Program-made: the position numbers and the translations under genes
Assembly (NCBI GenBank): GCA_907164885.2
Contig: OU015490.1
Span: 228,291,270 to 228,355,269 of the forward strand
Length of the DNA: 64,000 nucleotides
Source of the DNA: Dolomedes plantarius
Lineage: Eukaryota; Arthropoda; Arachnida; Araneae; Dolomedidae
Direction: 5' to 3'
Part shown: positions 34,132 to 45,588 of the stretch, piece after piece
Numbering within the stretch: the stretch's first letter is position 1
Layout of the letters: every line of letters starts with the position of its first letter
The notes under the pieces: generated by a model
Databases searched by the model: none
The model's input: only the letters and a program-made list of their open reading frames with translations
Told to the model about the DNA's origin: nothing

Positions 34132-34311
34132 GTCTCGGTGCACACGAGCGATCCGGTGTCGTTGCGGCACCGCAGTTGCGATCAGGAGTACATAGAGTTG
34201 AACTAACAGACTCACACGGACGTAGGCGGTGTCGGTTATTTCAACTCTATTTTACTCCTGATCGCAGCTGCGGTGCCGCAACGACACCGGATCTCTCGTG
34301 TGCACCGAGCC
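34132..34311. mobile_element. long-palindrome MITE, copy 2, TTA target duplication
   Basis: This 180-bp near-palindrome is highly similar to 28192-28369 (GATCCGGTGTCGTTGCGGCA, CGCAGTTGCGATCAGGAGTA). TTA is at 34129-34131 and 34312-34314, suggesting PIF/Harbinger mobilisation. Confidence 0.9.
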
Positions 34312-34342
34312 TTACTCACCATTATGTCTTACTATGTGAATA

Positions 34343-34529
34343 AGGGCCCCGGGTGGCCCAACTGTCGGCAGATCTGTACTGTCCGGCCGGCATCCACGCC
34401 CATATGAAACATCACCGAACATGAGAAATTCACCTTCGGCTGTGTATACAGGAATTGCTACGCAACGCCGGTCTCCAGTTTGACACTTATCGGGTGGACT
34501 AAACTTCCGATACGACTTAATCAGATGAA
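34343..34529. mobile_element. short retroposon (SINE-like) with perfect 14-bp target duplication
   Basis: TTACTATGTGAATA occurs at 34329-34342 and again at 34530-34543, flanking a GC-richer 187-bp insert with no coding content. The variable-length perfect duplication is the mark of LINE-mediated retroposition. No clear A/B box was recognised, so the class is inferred. Confidence 0.7.
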
Positions 34530-34564
34530 TTACTATGTGAATAGTACTTATTGTTTTAACGTTG

Positions 34565-34778
34565 TTTTCAAAATAAGCATTTTGACTATTACGACATTCA
34601 CCCATCCACACCACGCATTCGTGGGTTTCTTTATTATGGAAGCACCATGCAGGTGAGTTAACATAACTCACTAATCTAAGCCTTGTCCTCGGATAAGCGG
34701 AAATGGAACCCACAAACTGGCGGTGGAGGCATTCAAAGAAAGCCCGTGAGCTAAACACCACTGCGCCACCCGGCCGCC
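34565..34778 (-). mobile_element. tRNA-derived SINE, family 2, perfect 15-bp target duplication
   Basis: ATTGTTTTAACGTTG flanks both sides (34550-34564, 34779-34793). Read on the minus strand, the head is GGCCGGGTGGCGCAGTGGTG (box A TGGCGCAGTGG), followed about 45 bases later by GTGGGTTCCATTTCC (box B). This is a tRNA-like internal Pol III promoter. The tail near 34570 is A-rich in that orientation. The long minus-strand open frame 34312-34797 runs through this SINE, the neighbouring retroposon and the MITE edge, and is not a gene. Confidence 0.88.
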
Positions 34779-34793
34779 ATTGTTTTAACGTTG

Positions 34794-36599
34794 GCAAATC
34801 TAAAATTTACTTAGAGTCATTATCCATTATAATAAACTTACATTTTGAAGGTAAAACATTGGTCATATTAAATTTTTTGAAACTGACAGCTTGAGGTGGA
34901 CATGGATTTTAAGCAATCAACCACCAGAAGATTCAAAACATGAAAGCAATCCAAAAATTTCTTGCAGTTTAAAGTAAAACAAACAAGCTTGACAACCACG
35001 TTTTCATACATTTGGCAAACAAAATCTATACTGTCTTTCTTGCAGTTTAGAATAAAACAGAAGTTTGAAGTTCCTTGTAAACAAGAAACTAGAAGCAACG
35101 AATTTTATGGAGATTAAGTTTTACTATAAAAAGGAAAATTCGATGATCTGGAAAATCATAAGAACATATTCCGAGATAAAAAAACCGGCTAAGATACAAG
35201 TACTTCAAAAACTAACTTCTTATATTGATGATCGAAACTAAGTCAATCACTGCTAAAAGTTATCTTCAGGACTAGGCCAAGTTACATCAGAATAAGCGAT
35301 AAAAAAAAATTGGACATTGGTCTCCCTAACTAAAAAACCCTCAGAGTAGTTGAACTTCTGTCACACATGTAATTATTCTCGAGTTTAAAAAATAAATAAA
35401 AATAAAATAGTGTAATTATTGAAGTCTTTGGACTTCAACAAAATTGCCGTACTATTAAAAACAAAGCTAGAGGTATAGACAAGTTCTGTGCAAGTATATC
35501 GGAAATAAATTCCATAGCTCTTCAAGGAAAAACTGAAAAGATAAAACGAAAGCAAGTATAAAGTTATTCTCAAAGGAAAAGACAGACAAAACGGAAAAAA
35601 ATGGCCCAAATGTAAAGTAAAGAAGCTAAATGTTTAAATTGGAGATTATATACTTTTCGTTGTTGAATACAAAAATTTCTTACCACGATCTAGCTACACG
35701 AAATTTTTAGTTGTTTTACTGATAACATTAATATTGAAAGCGTGATTGAATGAAGTAGTTTTCCCCCCCATTAACAACATCGATTCTTATGTTGATAATG
35801 CATCTAAAGTTGAAAGAGCATCATAAGACAATTCCCCAAGTTAATATCACGAACCATTTATTTTTTCGCCCACTGCACATAATGGGTTCAACTGGCATCC
35901 ATAGATCATATTATGTATCGTTCTTACCGAAGCTCTTACTCTCTGCTGTGATCTAACCCAAGAACTTATGCCTAGTTCTTAATATATACAAACCTGCATC
36001 ATGCACATAGTATACCTTCCTGAATCAAATTAATGTTTTTAAATCACTTTTTGTAACATTAATATTTCCATTTTCTCACATAGCGAAAAAAAAGGACCAT
36101 ATAATGAATTTAACTACTTTAAATATATGATACTAAGCTTTTAGGAAATGCTTCTAAAGCTAAATTCATAAAATCCAAAGAAATACTACCTTAGCTATTC
36201 TACAGCTTATTTCGTCTGATGCAATCCAGGTTAAAATCCGTTCTGAAAGCAAACAAACTGTTTGATGGTATATATATATTCGAAGGAGGTCATGGAAAGT
36301 TAAAGTTAACTTTTTCATATCGGAACAATATCCTAGGAGTTAATTATTGATGTAATTATGAGCATGATCTCTTCAGTCACATCCTCAACGATTTCATTGG
36401 TCTATCTGTGTTTCAAATTAATGAATCAGAGTGATTATGATGGAAGTCCTGACTCCCAGTGTTGCTTTCGTTAGTATCTCGAGTAGCGTTGGTTCCCCTA
36501 TACGGTACTACACCCCTATAGGCCCTTAATTAAGTAGCCAATAAAATAAGAATCGGGAGGTTTGTTTTTATTTTACCAAAAACGTAACTTTATTTATTT
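34794..36599. other. 1.8 kb AT-rich, no gene recognised
   Basis: Minus-strand frames 34868-35098 and 35385-35609 look like composition artefacts. No repeat edges found. Confidence 0.4.
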
Positions 36600-37309
36600 T
36601 CACTTCATTATAGGAAAAGTACAACTTATTAGCAATAGTAACTCAAGCTTCATTGGTTCTACATGATTTGAACTCTCCTCTTCATCGGGCTGCTTTTGAT
36701 GTTGACTCCCAGGCCGCTATTCTTGCTGTCTGCTCTTCCAACCCTACTTCCTCAATTCGAGTCCAGTCGACTCGCAAATTGCTTAGCGATCTTATTCACT
36801 CTGGCTGGACTCTTACTTTTCAGTGGGTTCTCAGTCATCGTGATACTGATGGCAATAAGAGGGCTGATGATCTTGCAAAAAAGAGGTCATCAGGTTATGA
36901 TCTTTATAAACCAACTTTTCCAGTGTCTTACCACTCAGCAAAAAAATCTATTGCCAAATGCATTGCTCACAAAATTAAATATTACCACAATATAGCAGCT
37001 AGCGGAAAGATTTGGAGCCAACTACTGAAGAATCCTATTCCAATAGATCTGCCTCCACATATTTGCTCTGCCAATTTTCGAATCACCACTTCACATGACT
37101 GTTTATTGTGCCACCTTTACCGAATTGGTTTGGTAAACTCTCCTGACTGTCCTCTTTGTTCGTCTAGAGACATTATGAATTTTAATCATCTTATGATGTG
37201 CACCTTATTAAAGGACTATAGTTTTACTACTGACAGCTGTAAATACAGAGCTACTTTGTATTGGGCTGCAAATGGAGGGCAAGGGTCTCTTGACTGTCTC
37301 TCGACGTAA
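36600..37309 (+). pseudogene. non-LTR retrotransposon (LINE) ORF2 3' end with RNase H domain
   Basis: The frame contains FDVDSQAAILAV (an RNase H-like strand with its Asp) and QWVLSHRDTDGNKRADDLAK (the 'WVPSHxGIxGNExAD-LAK' motif with the last Asp). A C-terminal stretch follows with FRITTSHDCLLCHLYRIGLV, NSPDCPLCSS and a HLMMC motif (Cys/His knuckle). These mark the RNase H plus zinc-knuckle tail of jockey/I/R1-type LINE ORF2. The upstream endonuclease and reverse transcriptase are absent, as expected of a 5'-truncated copy. The frame is open for over 200 residues, so decay is modest. The related minus-strand tail is at 45952-46206. Confidence 0.85.
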
Positions 37310-37468
37310 GAAAAAAAGCAATGTTAAACTGCTTTCCTGAACTCCACGTGTGACTGCATTGCATTAACATATAGGGCAAAAACTGGACTTATTCGTTTAA
37401 CCAAAACTATGTAGTGTTTACGAACGAACTAGGCATGTCAAAAATTGCAATATTAACCTAAAGCTGAT

Positions 37469-37738
37469 TGTAAGAACTGTGAAGAGACAACTCAACTCGA
37501 CTAGAGTTAAGAAAAACGAAGAAGGAAGGATGGGGGCATGTTGGCTGATGTGAGGAGCTGCCTATGACTGCATAGTTGTTTATTCCTTTATTTTATATGT
37601 TTGTGTAATGGGCTGTTTTAAAGATCAATTAAAGTTTGGCATCTAAAAGGAAAACGACCTTTTATTTTGTGTGTGTGTGTGTCTTAAAACGTCTCTCACC
37701 GCCTTTACACACTTGTTCTACGATGAATAAGTTCTACT
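37469..37738 (+). repeat. 5' LTR
   Basis: It begins TGTAAGAACTGTGAAGAG and ends GTTCTACT. It is collinear with 45589-45863. A (TG)n tract near 37669 differs in length between the LTRs. AATTAAAG-type AT-rich sequence near 37628 could hold the promoter, but no clear TATA box is evident. Confidence 0.93.
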
Positions 37739-37842
37739 GGCGCAGTCGGCGGGATCAGGTGAGAGCTCTTATATTTTTGTGTAAATGCATGCTCCCACAT
37801 TTTAATGTTTTAATTGTCTGGGCGAAATTATCTAGGAATATA

Positions 37843-39298
37843 TGTCGTGTTGCTACATCCAGTTTTTAAGTCAATTGGGCGCGTATCGTAAATTTATTTT
37901 GGTTAGTACAATGTATTTATTTTTCTTAGGATTTATTTGGGTGCGTTGTGTTTTAATATTTATTTTATTGAATAAAACCCAAAGCTCTGGATGTCGAACT
38001 TAGCAACCGAACAAAAACCACTACACTGCTCTCAATTTTAGATTATGTAAATTAACATCAACAACTTTCTATTTAGACAAACTAAAGAGTTTAACATAAG
38101 AAAACTTAGTTTATTTACACACTTAATATTTACAAGTAACAAAAAGAATCTTTCATTTTCCGAAATCAATGCACAATAATATTTTTATCTTTCACAAATT
38201 ATATTTTATAATTACTTTGCCAAGGTTAGGGAGCGTCCCGAGCGCAACAACAAATAAACTTTACTATTAGTTCAACACTAAACACCTTCTCACTAAGAAA
38301 CTCCTTCCTTACGAAACAAAAACTAAATTACCTTGCCTGAATTGGAACTGAACAAATCAAATTTGAGATTTAACACTCACTCCAATTACTTTTCATCAAC
38401 TCACGTTGCTATCTTGGCCTTCTCGCCTCGCCTAGGGTCAGGGGTCAAGCTGATACACCGGGCAGGGGGCTAACTCTATTTCTTTCACGATGAATGATCA
38501 CTTTCTCTCAGTTGATAATTGTAGCCGGGCTTTCCTTGGCGCGTACCTTCACTATTTTGCACTGGCGATGGGTGCCTCTTCACGTCGTAAAAACGGGGAG
38601 CTGGGCTCTCCTCGTCGTGTAACTTCTCGATCTCGTCCTCGATGGGGGTTGCTTCTCGGCTGTAACACGGGAGCTGGGTGTCTTGGTTTCGGCGGCAATC
38701 TGAGTGCAGACCTCTCTATTTCACTTAGTCAACACAGGCTCGCAGTGGCCGTAACAAGTTTATGTGGAACCCTCAAATCCACTTAAAGTATAACTTTTTA
38801 AGTCGTGCTGGAGCTGGGGACCTACATCCTCCCCGATCCAGACTCTCTCTCCCCCTCTTTTTTTCAAACTCCTTCTATATATTTTATTTTAATCCCCTTT
38901 CACACTTATGACTCCACCTTCCCATAAACTTCAATCAGCCAATCCGGACACCGTAAACTTTTCATTCGCTGTACTCCTTTCACACTTTCTTATTCGCTTC
39001 TGAACTTAAACCTCACGCCCTCACTGCCTGCCCATATCAGACCACCCAAGAATTGCACGTGGCGAAGTTGATCTCTGTCTACCATAAATTCCACATTAAA
39101 GACCTTTGTAACATGATGTCACTTTTTGGCTCCGTCAACTAATCTATGTCTCCAATCTCAGATCTTCCCATCTTCAAATCTCATAAAGCTGTCTCGCACG
39201 GGCTAAGTCCTAATCACTGTCGGCGTTAAGTTTGATTCCGGCCTTTTATCACTAACATGTAATAAAGCTAGCCTTTTATTTAAAAGCGCTTTACTACA
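37843..39298 (-). mobile_element. possible solo LTR inserted in the 5' leader
   Basis: The leader between LTR and gag (2.8 kb) is unusually long. ATATA at 37838-37842 recurs at 39299-39303, and the segment between begins TGTCGTGTTG and ends CTTTACTACA, the TG...CA form of an LTR with a 5-bp duplication. Its middle (about 38.2-39.2 kb) is GC-richer than the surroundings and, read on the minus strand, carries a TATATAG box near 38880 followed by a GC-rich start region. The duplication is AT-only and could be coincidence. The open frame at 38490-38786 lies inside and is probably not coding. Confidence 0.45.
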
Positions 39299-39303
39299 AT
39301 ATA

Positions 39304-40582
39304 GTGTTTAAAGTTGTTCCATCCCGGGACATAAAGTTTCTGTTTCTCGTCAGAGAAGAAAAAACAAATTCTCACCAGAGAAAATCAAAAAGAATACGTC
39401 AGTATTCCGAGATTTATTTGCTTGTGTATTTTATTTTAATTGTTCGTGTTGTTTTTCTTTCAAGGGGAAAATTATTTTTTCCTTTCGATTTGGAATTTTC
39501 GTCCCAGATAATTAAGAATAGTTTTGTTAAACGCATGTTTAATCAGTTTTTGCAAACGATAATTAATCTAATTCACTGCATTTAAATTTGAAGATATTAC
39601 ATATCAAATAAGTTAGATTTGTTGTCTGAATGTATTTTGTTTAGCAATTACATTTAGTAATTCGAAAGTCAACCTGTCTATGTAAAATCGTAAATCAGTG
39701 TATTCTTATGAACTTCTGGTTCTATTTTGGCCCCATGCCAAGTTATTTTAAACGGTTTTCATGAAATAGCTTAAATAAGAACGATTTTATGTTATTTATT
39801 TTGTGTGTAACAAATCATTGTTTATGCATATTATAAATGGAATAATTTCGATAGAATTGGGGATTTTGTTTTGGTTTTATTTTACTATATGATATACGTA
39901 CTTGGGTTTTATTCTTGATGGATATTCTTAGCATAAGGATTGTATAATTACATTTTAGGTGGGATATTTAATATTGACGAATAGCGTGGAATAAAATAAA
40001 TACTTTTGATTATTTTATATAGTGTTCTGATAAAATATTATCGGTTCTGTTGGTGACATTTAACATTCATTATCGTTAATTTTACAAAATTGAGTTGTGC
40101 ATACAATATTTTATCAAAAGTTTTGATTTTTAAAGATTATTTTTTTACAGTTTTGCGAAAACGAAATTGTAATGTTTGTTCTTGGATTTGTTAATATTTT
40201 TTGAATGTGTATGATATTTTGTTTCTGTGGTTACAATATTATAGCACGTTAGTTCGAATAGTTTTTTTACGTGTAGTACTTACTGATTACACATTAATTG
40301 TTATTCGGGTGTTATTAGGTATTTATTTGAACTTTTATTAATTACTGTTTTCAAGGGTTGACAGAGTTAGTGTTAAAAATAAAACTCTGGTTATTGGTGT
40401 TTATTAGTGTAGTATATGTTTAGAAGTGTATTATTAGATTTAACCCCATGAATCTTTTATCGTCAGATATATATATTAAATTTTGGGGGCTTCTAAAAAT
40501 AAAAACCTCCCTGTTTGTTATAAGAGTTATATTTTTGTCTGTACATATTTATAAAATAAGGGGTTACTAAACACTAAGCACC
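39304..40582 (+). other. untranslated leader of the LTR element
   Basis: AT-rich, no coding signal. The frame 39304-39585 has no recognisable content. The next in-frame ATG with good context is at 40583. Confidence 0.5.
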
Positions 40583-41900
40583 ATGGCACTTTTAACTAAG
40601 GGTAAAAAAGAAGATTTACGTAATTTGGCTGAAGAGATGGGGGAAAAACCAACTCCTGAAATGAGAATAGTAGATCTCAGAAAAATTATTATAGAAAGTA
40701 AATCTTATGATGAAGAATTTGTAAAGGGAACATTAGAGATGATCATTAATACCAGACTCGAGGAAGAATTCTCCAAGAAAAATTGAATGGAGTTGGAAGT
40801 TTAGCAGAAGCAAAGACAGTTAGAAGTTCAGCAGAAGCAAAGAGGGTTGTAGATGGAAATTCAGCAGGAGCAAAGAGAGTTGGAGATGGAAATTCACCAG
40901 AAGCAAAGAGAGTTGGAAGCTCAGCAGAAAAGAGAACAAATGGAGTTTGAATTGAGAAAGCTCGAAATCGAATCTAAAAGTCTGTCAAGCTCTTCTACGG
41001 TTTCCAATAACAGTGGGCAACATTGCTCAGAATTAATTAAGCTTATGCCTACATTTAATTTGCGTGAGGATGACAACACGATTTATTTATCTCTGTTCGA
41101 AAGACAGGCCAAAAGAGTCAACATAGATGTTAAAGACTGGGTATCGTGTCTTTTAACGTTATTACCATCCGAAATTATTCAATTGATTAGTAGAGAATCG
41201 GAAGAGAAATTTGAGGATTACTAGTATATTAAACCAACTTTGTTAAAAAGATTTAAATTGAATCCTGAAAGTTTTAGGAAAAAGTTCGTGATGCATCAGA
41301 AGATGGCTGAGATATCTTGGGGGGATTTTTGTTATAAAATAACAAATTATTTCGAAGAATGGATTGGAGGTCTAGATATCAAAGATTTTGAAGGATTGAA
41401 GAATCTAATCATTACAGATCAGCTCAAGAAAAAGGTATCGCCTGAAGTGAAAGAACATCTCTTAGATGAATGGACAAAATTTACTTCCCCGTCCAAGTTG
41501 GCGCACAGATTAGATGAATATGATAGTATACGCAGTACAGCAAAGAAATCCTTGGGAACGGTTTCTAAGGACAAGGTAAATGAAAAATTTCGTCCTCATA
41601 CTCCACCTCCAGAACGGACATTTAAGAGTAAACCATTTTCTTCACCTCAAAACACAACCAAATGGACACCACAACCCCAAAATGAGGATTTATATAGATC
41701 TAAATACAAACCAACTTGTTTTACTTGTGGAAAAGAAGGTCACACCTCAAAGTTTTGTATGAAAAATCGTCAGTCTAAAAATATTCCTACTACCGCACAA
41801 AGTAACCTAGTTCAAATGTCAACTACTATAAAAGATGATATATCAGATGTGTTGACAGCTAAAATTTCCATTCCAGTATCCAAATCAGTGGATATTTATG
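40583..41900 (+). pseudogene. LTR element gag, with Gln-rich coiled coil and CCHC knuckle
   Basis: This is the capsid/nucleocapsid polyprotein of the element. The start at 40583 (ACCATGGC context) reads MALLTKGKKEDLRNLAEEMG. A charged, Gln/Glu-rich stretch with repeated QKQRELE units (about 40790-40960) should form a coiled coil. A capsid-like region follows (FERQAKRVNIDVKDWVSCLL, then EISWGDFCYKITNYFEEW), then a Pro/Lys/Thr-rich linker. The zinc knuckle CFTCGKEGHTSKFC is at 41717-41758 (CX2CX4HX4C). The frame is the same throughout but is stopped at 40784-40786, near 40802, near 40850 and at 41222-41224. These are point nonsense changes rather than frameshifts. Confidence 0.9.
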
Positions 41901-42466
41901 ATGGCGTGGATAATTTAAAAATCATCGAAATGAAATGTGGAAATGTAGTTCTGAATGGTATCGTAGGCACGGGCGCACAAATATCCGTAGTGCGTGAAGA
42001 TTTGGTAGCCGATATGCCTTATGAAGGAGAAGGCAAAATAGAAATAAATTCAGCTTTTGGGGAAAGTGAAACAACTCCTCTCAGAATCTTTGGAATGAAA
42101 ATTAATGACGATTTACATGGGGATGTTCCAGTCACATGTGCCGTTTCAAAGAGACTTAGTAACGATTTATTACTGAGCTCTTCAGCGTACACTATGCTCA
42201 AAGAAAATATCGAACTCCACGGGAATAGCCATTGTTCGGAGACGTCAGTCTCAGAATTAAAAGAACCGAACAATGAAGTGTCGGGATATAATGATGACAA
42301 GGACATGCATCCGAATTTAACCAGTACAGTGTTAGCAGTGAGCGGAAAGGAGTCTCTACAAAACGCAAAAGATGATCGTACAATAGAAGAGGCAAACTTA
42401 GAGTTCGTTAAACTTCAGAAAAATGATGAAACGCTTAAGAAATGTTTTGAATGGGCAGAAAAATGA
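41901..42466 (+). pseudogene. LTR element protease region
   Basis: It continues in the gag frame. NVVLNGIVGTGAQISVVRED around 41942-42001 aligns with the retropepsin active site, but the catalytic Asp of the D-T/S-G-A motif is replaced by Gly (GGC at 41966-41968, one transition from GAC). A downstream NDLLLSSSAYTML stretch would be the flap/second half. The frame ends with TGA at 42464-42466. Because gag, protease and integrase share one frame, they were probably one polyprotein. Confidence 0.82.
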
Positions 42467-43626
42467 GAAAACTCTTATTTTATTGACCATGGAATTTTAC
42501 AGCATAATGAATATATCTGTGGTGAAAATATTAAGCAAGTCGTATTACCAATAGAAAAGAGGGACATTGTGTTAAAAATGGAACATGAAATCCCACTAGC
42601 TGGCCATCTTCGGGAAAATAAAACCATTCAGCGGATAAAATACTCATTTTACTGACCTACAGTCAAGCAAGACGTAAAAGGGTATTGTGGAAGTTGCAAG
42701 GAATGTCAAATGAGAAAAGTGGGTACATATAAGGATAAGATCCCTATACAACCTTTTGTCAGACATGAAATTCCGTTTGAAGTATGGAGCGTAGATTGCA
42801 TAGGACCATTAGAACCTCCATCGAGAAGAAAACATCGTTTTGTAATATGCGCTGTTGATCTGTGCACTGGATGGGCAGAAGCCATACCAGTAAGAGAAAT
42901 TAGTGCCAAAACTACATGTGACATGTTAATGAAGATACTCACTTAAACCGGATTCCCTAAAATGATTTGTACCGATCAAGGTATAAATTTTACATCCAAG
43001 CTCACTCAGGCTTTTGAAAATCTCCTAGGCGTAACTCCACGTTTTTCCACTCCAGGACATCCTGAGAGTATGGGTGCTGTCGAACGTTGGAACCGAACTT
43101 TAAAGGAGATGATGAACAAAAATATTCAAGAATATGGCAGAGATTGGGACTTGCATCTTCCTTATCTTTTATTCACGTATAGAGAAATACCACATAGCAC
43201 TACTGGGTTGTCACCATTCCAGTTGGTTTACGAGAGATTACCTCCGGGTCCTTTATCTTTCTTAAAATAAGTTTGGACGGGCAAACGGAGTATTCCAACC
43301 ACTGGATCTCGTCCAATTGTAGATTATTTACAAAACTTATCTGAAAATCTAAGAAAAGCTCATGAAATTGCATCTGAGAATGCAGAGAAGTCTCAAGAAT
43401 GATATTCTTCTAATTACAATCTTCGGTCGAAAGAAAAATCTTTTGTTGTTGGCTAAAAGGTTTTAGTACTGTTACCATCGTCCTCTCACAAACTTTTAAA
43501 TACTTGGATTGGACCTGCAACAGTTATACAACTTACTAGAACACATTCTGCAAAAGTCGAAATGGAAGATGGGAGTAACAGGGAACTCCACATAAATAAG
43601 CTCCTACCTTACACATTCAAAGAATA
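42467..43626 (+). pseudogene. LTR element integrase
   Basis: The same frame as gag. A zinc-binding H2C2 module (MEHEIPLAGHLRENK ... CGSCKECQMRK) is at about 42580-42720, split by TGA near 42654. The rve core follows: VWSVDCIGPLEP (first Asp 42794-42796), MICTDQGINF (second Asp 42974-42976) and GAVERWNRTL (Glu 43082-43084), with 35 residues between the last two. TAA at 42944-42946 and 43268-43270 interrupt it. A C-terminal module with NTWIGPATVIQLTRTH and LHINKLLPY resembles the GPY/F module of Ty3/gypsy integrases; it ends at 43624-43626. All DDE residues are intact. The position upstream of reverse transcriptase is the remarkable point. Confidence 0.9.
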
Positions 43627-44029
43627 AATCATGTTGGTATGGTTTTCGAACTAGATGTAGATTTTGGGACAATTCACTATGCACCTGCTGACAAGAGGAA
43701 TAAAAATGTTGAAGATATCAGAAAACACTTTCATAATATGAAAAGTACTAGTTTATCAGGGGAACAAACCCAGGAACTCTTTGATATTCTCCGGAAATAT
43801 GTAGATATATTCAGTTCCAAGCCCGGACATGCCAAGGTTGAAGGACACTCTGTCAAAGTTACGGAGAACTGTTCGCTAAAGAGACTCAAACCGTATAGGG
43901 TCCCTATAAGTTTACAAAAAGAAGCAGATCGGCAGATCAAAGAGTTATTAGATATGGGCCTCAATGAGCCAAGTGACAATGAATGGGCTCATCCAGTAGT
44001 TTGTGTCGCTAAGAAGGATGGAAGCGTTA

Positions 44030-44149
44030 CGGCCTGTTCACATTCAAACGATTAGCAATGAAATTTTTAACGCTTATGATTGGTTTATTTTCGTCTCAAC
44101 GTCATCTTTCCCTTAACGCTACGCAACGGACTCCTGTGTGAACAGGCTC
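44030..44149. mobile_element. Harbinger-type MITE, copy C, shortened, inside RT
   Basis: The 120-bp core is flanked by TTA (44027-44029, 44150-44152). Ends CGGCCTGTTCACA and, in reverse complement, GAGCCTGTTCACACAGGAGT match copies at 8323 and 24143. Part of the left arm and middle are missing compared with copy B. MITE plus one TTA is 123 bases, a multiple of three. Confidence 0.92.
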
Positions 44150-44325
44150 TTAGGTTATGCATTTATTTTAGATTACTGAATAGTTTTACAATCCCATACG
44201 TTTACCCCATGAAAATAGCTAGAGATCTGTTATTTGAGGTAGGACAAGCAACATTTATTACTGTAATCGACCTCACCAAGGGATATTGGCAAATCCCAAT
44301 GAAGGAAGAATCCAAGCCAAGATCC

Positions 44326-44355
44326 ATGCTGTATTGGAAGAATCCAATACAGCAT
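44326..44355. repeat. 13-bp foldback duplication in RT
   Basis: ATGCTGTATTGGA (44326-44338), loop AGAA, then its exact complement (44343-44355). The insertion replaces the expected coding sequence between the 'SKP' and 'FVTHSGHY' portions and shifts the frame, consistent with a templated insertion. Confidence 0.75.
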
Positions 44356-45278
44356 TTGTGACACATTCTGGCCATTACTAATGGAACGTGTTATCATTTG
44401 GAATGAAAAATGCTGGGAGTACGTTCCAGAAATCGATAGACAAGGCCCTAGCTTCTCATAAAGCATATTGTCGCTCATATATTGAAGATGTGGCCATATT
44501 TTCTAAAACGTGGGCGGAACATCTTAATCACATAGACAGCGTTTTTAAGACACTAAGGGAAATAAGTTTAATAGTAAACTTAGAAAAGTGTGAGTTTGGT
44601 AAAAATGAAGTGAAGTTCTTAGGCCATTTGAATGGAACTGGTCAACATTCCCTAGATCCAGAGAAGGTTGAAATCATAAAAAGGTTAGCAAAGCCCACTA
44701 CGAAGAAAGAAGTAAGAAGTTTACTTGGACTTGCTAGCTACTACTGTGATTATATATCACAATTTTCACAAATTGTGTTACCTTTGACAAATTTGACTAG
44801 GAAAAGTGTGCAAACCATCATACCGTGGAGTACTGATGCTGACCAAGCTTTTGCGAAACTCAAGGAGGAGTTGGTCAAAATGCCTTCCTTACATACTCCA
44901 GATCTTGATAAACCTTTCCAGTTATATACAGATGCATCGGCCACAGCAGTCGGTGCATGTTTAGCTCAAAACGATGGACAAGGAAAGGAACTACCCATTG
45001 CATTCTTTAGTAAAAAGCTGAATTCGTGCCAAATGAGGTGGTCAACCACTGAAAGAGAAGCTTTTTGTGTCCTTGAAGCATTGAAAAAGTTTGATACGTG
45101 GATATTTGGTGCTGAAATACAAATAATTTCTGATCATAATCCATTGACTTATTTAACTCAAAGTGCCCCTCATGGTGCAAAGCTTTCTCGCTGGGCAGTA
45201 GCTCTACAACGTTATAATATGAGCGTTACATATAGAAAGGGTAGTCGTCATGGTAATGCTGATGCCTTGTCTAGATAA

Positions 45279-45588
45279 AAATTTGATTCTCCTAATTAAT
45301 TTTAAGAATTTATCTTTTCATGTATATACTTCATCTTAAATGGTGTGGTAATACAATATTACTATTGATTATGTTACTTGTTTAAAGTTCTATTGGAATA
45401 TATATATGTATTATGTTTATAAATTTGCATGTATATGTATATTGTTGTATTAAGTGGTAGCTGCATAATGAAGAGCTCTCACCTTAATATCTTTTCTTGT
45501 GTGTGATAGAACAAATATTTGTTCCGAGTTTTATTTTCCTTCGCAACATCGACACTCATGTGACGTTTGTGCTTGCCCCGATGGGAGT
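45279..45588 (+). other. 3' untranslated region of the LTR element
   Basis: AT-rich, non-coding. The short purine run GATGGGAG directly before the 3' LTR is the likely polypurine tract. The frame at 45497-45688 crosses into the LTR and is incidental. Confidence 0.6.

Larger units (their letters stand above)
43639..45278 (+). pseudogene. LTR element reverse transcriptase and RNase H, MITE-interrupted
   Basis: The frame opens near 43639. A pre-RT segment has LFDILRKYVDIFSSKPGHAK. RT begins with LKPYRVPISLQKEADRQIKE and EWAHPVVCVAKKDGS. A MITE (44030-44149) interrupts the domain and brings a stop at 44053-44055. Past it, FITVIDLTKGYWQIPM holds the first catalytic Asp. A 13-bp-arm inverted duplication at 44326-44355 then shifts the frame. 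The polymerase box reads SYIEDVAIFS, so the first Asp of Y-x-D-D is Glu (44484-44486). RNase H follows: LYTDASATAVGACLAQ, REAFCVLEAL, IISDHNPLTY and RHGNADALSR, with its D-E-D-D set present. A stop comes immediately after, with no integrase downstream. Confidence 0.92.

Noticed and set aside
34312..34797. 161-residue minus-strand open frame
   Set aside because: It runs across a retroposon, a SINE and their target duplications; the composition follows the SINE sequences and has no domain.
38490..38786. GC-rich plus-strand open frame of 98 codons
   Set aside because: It lies in the candidate solo-LTR block, has no domain and no splice support.
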